Made by a program: the position numbers and the translations under genes. DNA of 64,000 bases from the NCBI GenBank assembly GCA_021838765.1, contig JAKCCY010000003.1, positions 1 through 64,000 of the forward strand. The letters are read 5' to 3'. Below the pieces are notes generated by a model. It worked only from the letters and a program-made list of their open reading frames with translations, searched no databases and was not told where the DNA came from. This DNA is from Nitrospirota bacterium (GTDB taxonomy: Bacteria; Nitrospirota_A; Leptospirillia; Leptospirillales; Leptospirillaceae). This document shows, one piece after another, positions 17,145 to 25,769 of this stretch; the stretch's first letter is position 1; each line of letters opens with the position of its first letter.

Positions 17145-18496
17145 TAGGCCGGGCTCTCACCTTTCAGAAAGGGGATGGGATTTGAGACGGGGGAATTGAC
17201 AGGCGTTTTTTCCGGAGAAGGTGTTTCAAGGGCATTTTCAGGAAGTCCGTAGCATTTCATTGTCCATTCCCAGATTTCTTCCGATCCGGGAGAATGTCTG
17301 ATCGTTTGGTAGGCCGGATGCAAGATCTTGTTCAGAAGGGACTTTGTGAGAATTTCGATCTTTTCACGGGCTTCAGGCGGTAATGAAGCCAGTGTTCCCT
17401 GAAATCGCTCTATTTCGGACTGGCGAATCTTCTCCGTGTGATTCTTGAGAGCCTGAATCAGCGGGACAGAGGAACGATTTTCCTGCCATCGGGCAAATGA
17501 TTGCAGCTCTTCCGAGATGATGGCCCCAGCTGCGTGGGCCTCAAATTCGCGTTCTTTTTGATTGGACTCCACAACCGCTTTCAGATCGTCGACGTTATAG
17601 AGGAACAGATTCCCCAGACGAGCAACCTCCGGATCAATATTTCTGGGAACAGCGATATCGATCATGAACATGGATCGGCGTCCCCTTTTTGCGAGGGACC
17701 TTTCGGCGATCTCTGTTGTCACGAGATAATGCTCCGCACCGGTTGAGCAGACGATCATGTCAGAATCTGCGAGCGCATCTTCAATCTCGTGAAAAGGACG
17801 GTATGTGGCCTCATATTCTGATGCGAGGGCCATCCCTTTGTGGGAATCCCTGGTCATGAGGGTCAGGGATCTTACTCCCATCTTCTTCATATGCCTGGCT
17901 GTCAGCTGAGCCATATCCCCACCGCCAAGAAGAAGAACGTTTTTATCGTCCATGGTCTGGAAAATCTTGCGGGCCAGCTGGCACGCGGCATAGCTGATCG
18001 AGACAGGCAGGTGGCTGATGGCTGTTTCTGTTCGAACTCTTTTGGATGTGGAAATGGCTCGCTGAAAGAGCTGGTTCAGAAATAGCCCGGTATAGCCGAG
18101 TGTTTTTGCCCTTTCGAATGCTTCCTTGACCTGTCCGGTGATTTGGGGTTCGCCCACGACCATCGAGTCGAGACTCGATGTGACTTCAAAAAAGTGGCGG
18201 ACAGCATCTTCTCCTGTGAGGTGGTAGAGATAGGGGGCAATGTTGACCTGTGCAAGTGAAGGATGCGTGGTTTTCAGAAAGTCGAGAAAAAACGAGTGGT
18301 CGGGATTGTTCCCGGTGGTAATGGTGATGATCTCAACCCGGTTGCAGGTGGAGAGCACCATGCATTCGAGGATTCCATCCCTTGAGCTTAAATTCCTGAT
18401 GACTTCGTCTAGATGTTCTTTTGGGTAGGCGAGTTTTTCGCGCACTTCAATCGGGGTTTTCTTATGGTTCACCCCGGCTAGCGTCATTCTTAGCAA
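17144..18496 (-). CDS. hemA: Glutamyl-tRNA reductase
   Basis: 450 residues. NADPH-dependent reduction of glutamyl-tRNA to glutamate-1-semialdehyde, first step of the C5 haem pathway. The catalytic cysteine is in LSTCNRVEI (Cys51), followed by GEPQITGQVKEAF, the nucleotide-binding LLLGGGDMAQL and FMIDIAVPRNIDPE. A proline-rich C-terminal tail of about 40 residues extends past the dimerisation domain. No hemL is seen in the window. The ccsA-like gene lies 42 bases upstream, an arrangement like Bacillus hemA-hemX. Confidence 0.97.
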   Translation of the reverse strand: MLRMTLAGVNHKKTPIEVREKLAYPKEHLDEVIRNLSSRDGILECMVLSTCNRVEIITITTGNNPDHSFFLDFLKTTHPSLAQVNIAPYLYHLTGEDAVRHFFEVTSSLDSMVVGEPQITGQVKEAFERAKTLGYTGLFLNQLFQRAISTSKRVRTETAISHLPVSISYAACQLARKIFQTMDDKNVLLLGGGDMAQLTARHMKKMGVRSLTLMTRDSHKGMALASEYEATYRPFHEIEDALADSDMIVCSTGAEHYLVTTEIAERSLAKRGRRSMFMIDIAVPRNIDPEVARLGNLFLYNVDDLKAVVESNQKEREFEAHAAGAIISEELQSFARWQENRSSVPLIQALKNHTEKIRQSEIERFQGTLASLPPEAREKIEILTKSLLNKILHPAYQTIRHSPGSEEIWEWTMKCYGLPENALETPSPEKTPVNSPVSNPIPFLKGESPA

Positions 18497-18538
18497 TTCA
18501 GTTGGCCTCCCTTTATGGCATGGCTTTGCAACAGATGG

Positions 18539-19381
18539 CTAAAGTACTGAATGCCCGCCTCCTACAAAAAGATTGACCGCCAGAATGGTCACGACAAACA
18601 GGAAGAAACCGGCGATGGAAAGATATGCCGCCTGTCGTCCCTGAAACCCCTTCTTGAGCCTGAGGAGAACGAGTCCCAGATAGAGAAACCAGACCAGAAA
18701 AGCCCAGGAGCCCCTTTTCCCCCATGGCCATAAAACACCAAATGTACCGTAAGACCAAATCATGACAAAAACAAGGCCTAGGGTCAAGAATAAAAATCCC
18801 AGACCATTGAACTCCCTGTTCAGTCGGTCCAGAAATTCCAGGGAAGGCAAGCGATTGAAGAGCGTATTGAAGATTTTTTTCCTGAGAAATGTTTCCAGAA
18901 GCAGATAGAGAATGGAGAGAAAAAAGGCAATGGTCGCTGATGCCAGTCCAAGATCGACAAGAATGGAATGAAGTCTTACGAGAAGGCTTTCCGCTCCTTC
19001 CTTTGCCGGTCCGGATCGCACCCCTTCTCCGAGGACGAACAGCAGGGCCCCGAATGAGACGGGAAAGATGAGAATGCCGAGAAGGGATCCCTTTCGCTGG
19101 TGCTCAAGGTAGAGAAAGGAGACGACCAGTGACCAGGAAAAGAATGAGACCGCTTCCCTCAATGTGGCGAGAGCCACATGTCCCATGGATGTGAAGTGGA
19201 TAAACAGGGCAAGCGTGTGTACCAATACCCCGCCGACACCGGCTGTGACGCCTGCAAGCGAGCCATGTTTGACCCTGGAGAAGAGAATGTCTCCGAGGAG
19301 CAGGACAAAGGCTCCGAAATAGAACCCGGCAGCTATTTTGATCAGCAAGATTTCAATGGGTGACAGGGGAACCTCCAGCAT
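18539..19381 (-). CDS. CcsA/HemX-like cytochrome c assembly membrane protein
   Basis: About 280 residues from the ATG at 19381, with eight or so membrane helices. The final third carries a degenerate tryptophan-rich segment (SYGTFGVLWPWGKRGSWAF) that matches the WWD haem-handling motif of CcsA, although the acidic residue of WDPKE is changed. Family members deliver haem for cytochrome c maturation; HemX forms also limit glutamyl-tRNA reductase levels. It lies directly upstream of hemA. The frame stays open to a TTG at 19450, but that codon abuts GGGGAG with no spacing, so the ATG is preferred; its own ribosome binding site is weak. Confidence 0.8.
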   Translation of the reverse strand: MLEVPLSPIEILLIKIAAGFYFGAFVLLLGDILFSRVKHGSLAGVTAGVGGVLVHTLALFIHFTSMGHVALATLREAVSFFSWSLVVSFLYLEHQRKGSLLGILIFPVSFGALLFVLGEGVRSGPAKEGAESLLVRLHSILVDLGLASATIAFFLSILYLLLETFLRKKIFNTLFNRLPSLEFLDRLNREFNGLGFLFLTLGLVFVMIWSYGTFGVLWPWGKRGSWAFLVWFLYLGLVLLRLKKGFQGRQAAYLSIAGFFLFVVTILAVNLFVGGGHSVL

Positions 19382-19476
19382 GTATCTGTCAAGGGTGATA
19401 AGAGACCGGTTTGCCCGATGGAAATCGGACTCCTTATTATTCTTGCCCAACTCCCCTCACTGGGCTAGAATAAGCC

Positions 19477-20892
19477 ATGACTTCCAATCCTGAAATGATG
19501 GCATCCGGTTTTCCCGGAGCAACGGTGGATACAGCCCGATTCCTTGAGGGGAAGGGTTTGTTTGAAAAACCGTTCAGGCTCCCGCTTTCAACGATTTCCA
19601 TTCCCGGTCTTGACCAGAACCTTCTTGAAAATATCGGGCAGGCCCTTTTCGAATTCTATCGGGCGCTCGATGCATTATACAGAAAATCATCGGTTGAACC
19701 GAGTCTCTCTTTTGTTGCAGAAATTCTCGACAGGGGCAAACCGAGAGAGCTTGTCGAATTCGCAAGGTCGAAGCGATTCAGGCAGGATCTTCCGGGCATC
19801 ATCAGGCCGGATCTGCTGATAACACCTGCAGGTCCTGTGCTGACGGAGATGGATTCTGTTCCCGGTGGCGTTGGCTTGCTGCATGCCCTTACCCGGTCGA
19901 TGCGGGATATTGGCGGAACGGGCGCATTTGGCGGTACAGACGGAATGCTTTCCGGATTTGCATCGATGATCCGTTCGCAAAGACCGGATCCGTCTCTTGT
20001 GATTCTTGTGTCTGATGAGTCCCATGACTATCGTGCGGAGATGCATTACCTTTCCGATTGTCTTGATGCGGACCACTTCCCGTCAGCGTGCCTTCATCCC
20101 AGGGACATCCAGTTTGATGGCGAAGGGATTTTTCGGCGGGACTCTTCGGGAAAGATGGTCCGAATCAATATCATATACAGATTCTTTGAACTTTTTGATC
20201 TTCCCAATATCCCCAAAATCGATATCCTCCAATACTTTGTAAAGGGGGGGAAGCTTAAGGTGACTCCCCCTTTCAAGCCATGGCTTGAAGAGAAGCTGGG
20301 CATGGCCCTTTGGCATCATCACCGTTTGAGTGATTACTGGAAAGGGGCGATCCGGGACAGTTTGAGGGATATCCTGGATCAGATTATTCCCAAAACATGG
20401 CCGCTCGATCCGACTCCCGTTCCGTCAGGAGCTGCGATTGTCGGTCTGGAGGTGAAAGGACGGAAGCTTCTGGACTTTCAGGCCCTGATCGGGTTAACTC
20501 AAAAAGAGAGGGAACTCATCATCAAACCCTCGGGGTTTTCCCCGGAGTCTTGGGGGAGCCGGGGCGTGGTGATCGGCCACGACCTGTCGGAGGAAGACTG
20601 GAACCGGAGCGTTATGGATGCTTTTAATGCCTGGCCGCTGACTCCCCATATATTGCAGCCTTTTGTTCGCACATCGCTGTATGAATTTTCCTGTTTTGAT
20701 ATTGGCACCGATTCTGTCGAATCGGGATTATACCGGGTTCGTGCCTGCCCCTATTATTTTGTTCGAAGTGAAAAAGCCACTCTCGGTGGTGTTCTGATGA
20801 CTGCCTGTCCACAGGACAAGAAGATTATCCATGGCATGTCGGATGCGATTCTTGCTCCTGGTGCACCGGTTCGACTGGAAATGTCTTTATAG
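19477..20892 (+). CDS. ATP-grasp-like protein, substrate unknown
   Basis: 471 residues, cytoplasmic. The sequence resembles circularly permuted ATP-grasp ligases: IIRPDLLITPAGPVLTEMD and SVPGGVGLL (about 110-135), DESHDYRAEM (about 185), a nucleotide-binding-like strand ELIIKPSGFSPESWGSRG (about 345) and a VRACPYYFV block near the end. ATP-grasp enzymes join a carboxylate to an amine or thiol. Divergent from the ccsA-like gene and 15 bases upstream of the lysine aminomutase gene, so one operon is likely. An enzyme acting on lysine or beta-lysine would fit the context but is a guess. No signal or membrane segment. Confidence 0.6.
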   Translation: MTSNPEMMASGFPGATVDTARFLEGKGLFEKPFRLPLSTISIPGLDQNLLENIGQALFEFYRALDALYRKSSVEPSLSFVAEILDRGKPRELVEFARSKRFRQDLPGIIRPDLLITPAGPVLTEMDSVPGGVGLLHALTRSMRDIGGTGAFGGTDGMLSGFASMIRSQRPDPSLVILVSDESHDYRAEMHYLSDCLDADHFPSACLHPRDIQFDGEGIFRRDSSGKMVRINIIYRFFELFDLPNIPKIDILQYFVKGGKLKVTPPFKPWLEEKLGMALWHHHRLSDYWKGAIRDSLRDILDQIIPKTWPLDPTPVPSGAAIVGLEVKGRKLLDFQALIGLTQKERELIIKPSGFSPESWGSRGVVIGHDLSEEDWNRSVMDAFNAWPLTPHILQPFVRTSLYEFSCFDIGTDSVESGLYRVRACPYYFVRSEKATLGGVLMTACPQDKKIIHGMSDAILAPGAPVRLEMSL

Positions 20893-20907
20893 CTTTGGAG
20901 TTAATAT

Positions 20908-22062
20908 ATGGAAGAATGGCAAAGGCTTCTTGTTGATGGAATCCGTCGCTCGGACCAGCTTCCCCAGGATTGGCGACTGGCGAAAGAGGGTGTGGAGCAA
21001 AAAGATGTTGAGGAGATTTTTCCTGTCAGGATCAATGCCTATTATCAGTCCCTGATTAAAGATCCGATGGGCCCGATTGGCCGCCAGGTGATTCCTGATC
21101 CGGAAGAAATCATGGATATGGACAGCCCTCTTGACCCATTGTCCGAGGACGAGGACAGCCCTGTTCCGGCGATTGTTCATCGGTATCCTGACAGGGTTCT
21201 TTTTCTTGTGACAAATCAATGTCCGATCTACTGCCGTTATTGTACCAGGAAGCGAATGATCGGAACCCCGGAAGGTGTCGTAACCAGAGATGAGGTGGAG
21301 GAGGGGATTTCCTATATTCGCGAACATCAGGAGATCAGGGATATTATCCTGTCAGGCGGGGATCCTCTGATGCTGAAGGACGATTATCTTGAATACATCG
21401 TTTCGTCCTTGCGGGAGATCCCGCATGTGGAAATCATCCGGATCGGGTCTCGTGTTCCCTCCTCCCTTCCCCAAAGAGTGACACCTGCCCTGGTTTCAAT
21501 GCTTCGAAAGTATCATCCTGTCTATATGAACCTTCATTTCAATCATCCTGATGAAATTACCCCTGAAACGTCACTGGCCTGCAATATGTTGGCAGACGCG
21601 GGGATCCCTCTGGGCTGCCAGACAGTGTTGATGAAAGGTGTCAATGATGATCCGGCCGTGCTGAAAAAGCTGTTTCAAAAGCTTCTGACCATCAGGGTCA
21701 AACCCTATTATCTCTACCAGGCCGATTTGACCAGGGGGGCCAATCATTTCAGGACTCCAGTCTCGACCGGTCTTTCGATCATGAGGGAAATTCAGGGACA
21801 CACTTCGGGAATGGCTGTTCCCCATTATGTGATCGATGCTCCAGGCGGAGGCGGAAAAATTCCGGTTCTTCCATCCGATTACATGATTTCCATGGGGGAT
21901 GGCGATGTTGTCCTGAAAAATTATGAAGGGAAGATCTTTACCTACCCGGATCCGTCAACGGGTGGGGAAACAATGGAAAAAGCCTCTTCCGACGGGAATG
22001 ACACTTACCGGGAAACACATCCTCAGACCATGCATCCGGGAATGATCGATGAAGCCCGGTGA
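20908..22062 (+). CDS. kamA: L-lysine 2,3-aminomutase (radical SAM)
   Basis: 384 residues. Interconverts L-lysine and beta-lysine using SAM, a 4Fe-4S cluster and PLP. The cluster motif is CPIYCRYC (Cys105, Cys109, Cys112). The PLP lysine lies in DAPGGGGKIP (Lys317). The two aspartates that bind the substrate's epsilon-amino group in lysine-type enzymes are both present (Asp273 in YQADLTRG, Asp310 in VIDAPGG), unlike glutamate 2,3-aminomutases. Longer than the EF-P enzyme EpmB, and no epmA or efp is nearby. No ablB acetyltransferase for the osmolyte N-acetyl-beta-lysine is seen either. The product's fate is therefore open; the ATP-grasp-like neighbour is a candidate user. Confidence 0.92.
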   Translation: MEEWQRLLVDGIRRSDQLPQDWRLAKEGVEQKDVEEIFPVRINAYYQSLIKDPMGPIGRQVIPDPEEIMDMDSPLDPLSEDEDSPVPAIVHRYPDRVLFLVTNQCPIYCRYCTRKRMIGTPEGVVTRDEVEEGISYIREHQEIRDIILSGGDPLMLKDDYLEYIVSSLREIPHVEIIRIGSRVPSSLPQRVTPALVSMLRKYHPVYMNLHFNHPDEITPETSLACNMLADAGIPLGCQTVLMKGVNDDPAVLKKLFQKLLTIRVKPYYLYQADLTRGANHFRTPVSTGLSIMREIQGHTSGMAVPHYVIDAPGGGGKIPVLPSDYMISMGDGDVVLKNYEGKIFTYPDPSTGGETMEKASSDGNDTYRETHPQTMHPGMIDEAR

Positions 22063-22066
22063 AAAG

Positions 22067-22828
22067 ATGAGTGACCCCTCTCCTGAAGGGGGGGGGGCTC
22101 CTTCTCGCCCGGATCATTCTTTTCCTCCGGAAGAGAAAAGGGGGGTCTATCATGCCATTTATACACGGCGTGATATCCGGAAAGAGTTTCTTCCCGACCC
22201 GATTCCGGAGGAAACACTGGTTCGATTGCTCAGGGCCGCTCATCATGCCCCTTCGGTCGGCTTCATGCAGCCGTGGAATTTTATATTGGTGGAAGATCGC
22301 AACATACGGATGCAGCTGAAACATGCCGTGGACAAAGAGAGACAATCCGCCGCCGTTATTTTTGAATCCCCCAGGGCGGAAAAGTTTTTGTCATTGAAAG
22401 TGGAAGCTATCCTTGAAGCTCCCCTGGTGATCGCCGTGACAATCGATCCCTCAAGGGAAGGGCCCCACGTTTTGGGAAGGCTGTCGGATGCCGATACGGA
22501 CCTTTATAGTGCATCTTGCGGAATCATGAACATGTGGCTTGCGGCAAGGGCAGAGGGGATCGGGATGGGGTGGGTGACCATTTTCCGAAAAGGGGATGTC
22601 CAGTCCATTCTTGGCCTCCCGTTTCATATCAGGCCGATCGGTCTTTTGTGTCTGGGATACGTCTCAATCTTCCCCAACCGTCCCATGCTGGAAACGGAGG
22701 ACTGGGCCTATCGGCAGAAACTTTCGGATCTGGTTTTCCTGGACCGGTGGAATGGTCAGGAAGGAGAGTTGCTGGAAAAGCTGAGGGAAGATCTTGATCG
22801 ATCGGAGGATTTTTTTTGGGAACATTGA
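22067..22828 (+). CDS. bluB: 5,6-dimethylbenzimidazole synthase BluB
   Basis: About 253 residues. Nitroreductase-fold flavoenzyme that breaks down FMNH2 with oxygen to give dimethylbenzimidazole, the lower ligand of cobalamin. Features: YTRRDIRKEFLPDPIPEE, HAPSVGFMQPWNFI, and DADTDLYSASCGIMNMWLAAR with GIGMGWVTIF, the BluB-type lid and FMN contacts. The ATG at 22067 is preferred to one at 22049 inside kamA. A run of ten G at 22088-22097 lies seven codons into the gene, in a low-complexity PEGGGAPS segment. It is coupled to kamA and overlaps dcd by 13 bases. Confidence 0.88.
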   Translation: MSDPSPEGGGAPSRPDHSFPPEEKRGVYHAIYTRRDIRKEFLPDPIPEETLVRLLRAAHHAPSVGFMQPWNFILVEDRNIRMQLKHAVDKERQSAAVIFESPRAEKFLSLKVEAILEAPLVIAVTIDPSREGPHVLGRLSDADTDLYSASCGIMNMWLAARAEGIGMGWVTIFRKGDVQSILGLPFHIRPIGLLCLGYVSIFPNRPMLETEDWAYRQKLSDLVFLDRWNGQEGELLEKLREDLDRSEDFFWEH

Positions 22829-23883
22829 GTGATAGGGAAATCCTTGGGCTTGTAGCAGAAGGTCATATTCGTTCAAGACGCTATAAGAAGTTCGAAGTTC
22901 AGCCGGCCTCCCTGGATTTGCGGCTGGGATCCATCGCCTATCGGGTCCGGAGCAGTTTTCTTCCTCAGGGAGAGAGTGTTCAAACGTTACTTCCAGAGAT
23001 GACTCTCTATCAGATCGACCTGAATTCCCATCCTTATATTGAACCCGGGGCGATTTATATCATTCCCCTCGATGAATCTCTTTCCCTCCCAGCCACTGTG
23101 GGGGGGAAAGCAAATCCGAAAAGTTCAACTGGCAGGATTGATGTCTTTACGCGTGTCCTGACAGAGAATGGACACCGTTTCGACGATGTCCCATATGGTT
23201 ACAACGGGCCACTTTATCTTGAGCTTTTTTCCCGTTCATTCCCTTTGAGAATATCTTCCGGGCTTTGTCTTTCCCAGTTAAGGCTTTTTTCATCAAGGGA
23301 GATTTTGTCGGACGAGGATCTTTTGCTGCTCCACAAAAAATATTCGCTTTATTCGGATGAGGCGGAAGGGGGATTGCAGGATGGTCTGGTTCTTGGTGTC
23401 GATCTTTCGGAAGGGGATGTGGTTGGCTATCGGGCCCGAAAAAATTCCGGAATACTCGACCTTTCCTCTCTGACGCCCCTTTCGCCCGAGGCATTTTGGG
23501 AGCCCATCAAAACGCCTTCAGGGGGAGCGCTGATTCTGGAACCGGAAGAGTTTTATTTGTTTGCATCACGCTCCAGATTGAAAATCCCTAAAAACTTTGC
23601 GGCCGAGATGCTGGAGTTCGACGCCCAGTCAGGAGAGCTCCGAACGCATTATGCAGGTTTTTTTGACCCTGGTTTTGGTTTTTCGGAAGAAGGGGCTAAA
23701 GCTGTCCTGGAAGTGAGACCCCATGATGTTCCCTTCAGGATTGTTGACGGGCAAAGGATTTTCCGGTTGCGTTATGAGCGGATGAATTGCCCTCCTGATA
23801 AGATCTATGGGCAGGATATCGGTTCCAACTATAGTGCCCAAGGATTGAAATTGAGCAAATATTTTAGTGATTTCAGCTTCTGA
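22816..23883 (+). CDS. dcd: dCTP deaminase, long (two-domain) form
   Basis: 355 residues, nearly twice E. coli Dcd (193), matching the long 2'-deoxycytidine-5'-triphosphate deaminase family found in alphaproteobacteria and others. Deaminates dCTP to dUTP on the route to dTTP. The dUTPase-like signature FEVQPASLDLRLG is at residues about 26-38, with PKSSTGRIDVFTRV (about 100) and a second half that repeats the fold (EPEEFYLFASRS, IPKNFAAEM, YAGFFDPGFGF). It starts with TTG after GGAGG and overlaps bluB. Last gene before the proteasome promoter region. Confidence 0.9.
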   Translation: MGTLSDREILGLVAEGHIRSRRYKKFEVQPASLDLRLGSIAYRVRSSFLPQGESVQTLLPEMTLYQIDLNSHPYIEPGAIYIIPLDESLSLPATVGGKANPKSSTGRIDVFTRVLTENGHRFDDVPYGYNGPLYLELFSRSFPLRISSGLCLSQLRLFSSREILSDEDLLLLHKKYSLYSDEAEGGLQDGLVLGVDLSEGDVVGYRARKNSGILDLSSLTPLSPEAFWEPIKTPSGGALILEPEEFYLFASRSRLKIPKNFAAEMLEFDAQSGELRTHYAGFFDPGFGFSEEGAKAVLEVRPHDVPFRIVDGQRIFRLRYERMNCPPDKIYGQDIGSNYSAQGLKLSKYFSDFSF

Positions 23884-23932
23884 AAAACGTTCCCGGCAAT
23901 TTTTTTTGCGCCCATCTATTTGCACCGATCGA

Positions 23933-23962
23933 TTGACTTGGTGTTTGAATGACTCTTAGACT
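23933..23962 (+). promoter_or_regulatory. Predicted promoter of proteasome operon
   Basis: TTGACT (23933-23938) and TAGACT (23957-23962) with an 18-base spacer, in the 137-base gap between dcd and the ATPase gene. The -10 box is weak (four of six). Confidence 0.4.
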
Positions 23963-24020
23963 AAAACAGCATGGTTCCAGATCCCCCTTTTTCCCCCGCT
24001 GACATAAGGAGTCCTCCCCG

Positions 24021-25769
24021 ATGAGTGATCATGGTTCACTATCTCCCCCCGAGCATCAGATCCCGTCTGATCATTCCGGCCCGCATGAGTTTTCGGGAAA
24101 CGCTGAGAAAGACCGTATGGAAACTCTCTTCAGGTCCATGATTGATGCTGTTGACCGGATTGGAAAGAAACTCGATGACCAGGATGGTGTCCGAAAGGAT
24201 CTGTTTGGTTTCAAGAAAAACCTTTACGAAGCTGAAGTCGAGTGGGGACGCCTTCTTTCCGAACAGGAAAAGATGAATGAAGTGATTGAAAAGGTTACAA
24301 GCCCAGCCTTCAGGATCGGGACGCTGATCGAAGTCATGGAGGATGGCTTTGTCTGGGTGTCGGTCGGCGGAGGTGACTATCATGCCGCCCTTGACCCAAG
24401 GATTGATCCTTCTTCCTGTCATCCCGGGATGAGGGTTCGCCTGAATGAGGCCATGTCCCTGGTGGGGGTTCTGGACGCAGACATGCATGGACCGGTAACA
24501 AGAGTCGAAAAGATCTTGCCGGATGGCCGTCTTGAAATCGGTCAGGACCGTTCAATGGGGACAGGAATGGGTTCGATGGTTTTGGGGAGAGGGGAGAAGC
24601 TTCTGAAGGAGACTGTCGCCCCGGGCGATTCGGTTCGTCTCGATCCATCCTCAAGGCTGGCTCTTGAAAAAGTCTCTTCTCAGGACAGCCCTTATCTGAT
24701 CAAAGAGGTTGCTGACGTTTCCTGGTCAGATGTGGGTGGTCAGAAAGAGGCCCTCCTGGAAATCCAGAAGGCGATCCTGAATCCGGTCCTGCATCCCGAC
24801 CTTTTTCAAAAATATCACTTCAAGTCTCCAAAGGGATTTCTGCTCTATGGCCCTCCGGGATGCGGAAAGACCCTGATCGGAAAGGCAACGGCCAATTATA
24901 TTGCCGGGGAGATGTCCAAGAAAGAAGGCAGGGAGATCAAGGGAACCTTCTTTCATGTGAAGGGACCGGAGATCTTCAATATGTGGCTTGGGGAATCGGA
25001 GCGTATTGTCAGGGAGCTTTTTGCCCAGGGAAGGGAGTCCCGTTCAAGAGGAGAGTTTCCGGTCCTTTTTATCGATGAGGCGGAAGCGATTCTGGGGACC
25101 AGGAAGTCTTCGAGGGCTTTCAATATTCACAATACGATCGTTCCAATGTTTTGCGCCGAAATGGATGGATTGGCATCCCAAGCCGGATTCATGGTGATTC
25201 TCGCGACGAATCGACCCGAAATCATTGACCCTGCAATCCTTCGTCCTGGCCGGATTGATCGAAAAATCCGTGTTCTTCGTCCGGACAGGGATGCGGCATT
25301 CGAGATCCTGTCTCTTGCGATTCCACCTTCGATTCCAACAGCGAATGATTTGAAAGTCCTTGATGAAGCGGAACGCGAGCGGATGCTTTCCGCTTTTCTT
25401 GACCGAGTGTATGCGCAAAGTCAGGAAAATGCTGTCATGGACCTCTTCTTCCGTTCGGGACGGAGAGAAACCCTTTACAGAAAATCATTCTTGTCGGGCG
25501 CCATCCTTGTTTCTGTTTTTGACAGGGCGAAAGAGAAAGCCCTTTTGCGCGAGCTTTCAAGTTCCGAAGAGGTCGCCGGGATTCGGGAAGAAGATCTTTG
25601 GGATGCGATCACTAAGGAATTTGAGGAAGGGGATATTTTGCCGGATTCGGATGTTGCAAGGGATTGGTTGAATCTTCTGGATCTTCCGTCAAGGGATGTG
25701 GTGGATATCCGGAGAATCCACCCCGGAGAGAAAGAGCGTTCCTTCCTTGCGCGCAGACAGATCGAATGA
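24021..25769 (+). CDS. Proteasome-associated AAA+ ATPase (ARC/Mpa-type)
   Basis: 582 residues. Hexameric unfoldase that feeds tagged proteins to the 20S proteasome. An N-terminal coiled coil (about 28-95, binding site for Pup-like modifiers in Mpa) is followed by OB-fold repeats (about 97-225) and one AAA module: Walker A GPPGCGKT (277-284), Walker B LFIDEAEAI (about 350) and ATNRPEIIDPAILRPGRID. A strong AAGGAG site precedes the ATG. The C-terminus ends in FLARRQIE and lacks the penultimate tyrosine used by Mpa to dock into the alpha ring. The stop overlaps the dop start (ATGA). First gene of the proteasome operon. Confidence 0.93.
   Translation: MSDHGSLSPPEHQIPSDHSGPHEFSGNAEKDRMETLFRSMIDAVDRIGKKLDDQDGVRKDLFGFKKNLYEAEVEWGRLLSEQEKMNEVIEKVTSPAFRIGTLIEVMEDGFVWVSVGGGDYHAALDPRIDPSSCHPGMRVRLNEAMSLVGVLDADMHGPVTRVEKILPDGRLEIGQDRSMGTGMGSMVLGRGEKLLKETVAPGDSVRLDPSSRLALEKVSSQDSPYLIKEVADVSWSDVGGQKEALLEIQKAILNPVLHPDLFQKYHFKSPKGFLLYGPPGCGKTLIGKATANYIAGEMSKKEGREIKGTFFHVKGPEIFNMWLGESERIVRELFAQGRESRSRGEFPVLFIDEAEAILGTRKSSRAFNIHNTIVPMFCAEMDGLASQAGFMVILATNRPEIIDPAILRPGRIDRKIRVLRPDRDAAFEILSLAIPPSIPTANDLKVLDEAERERMLSAFLDRVYAQSQENAVMDLFFRSGRRETLYRKSFLSGAILVSVFDRAKEKALLRELSSSEEVAGIREEDLWDAITKEFEEGDILPDSDVARDWLNLLDLPSRDVVDIRRIHPGEKERSFLARRQIE

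Noticed and set aside
25664..25765. N-terminal extension of dop
   Set aside because: Lies inside the ATPase gene; the ATG at 25766 gives the conserved N-terminus and an ATGA junction.
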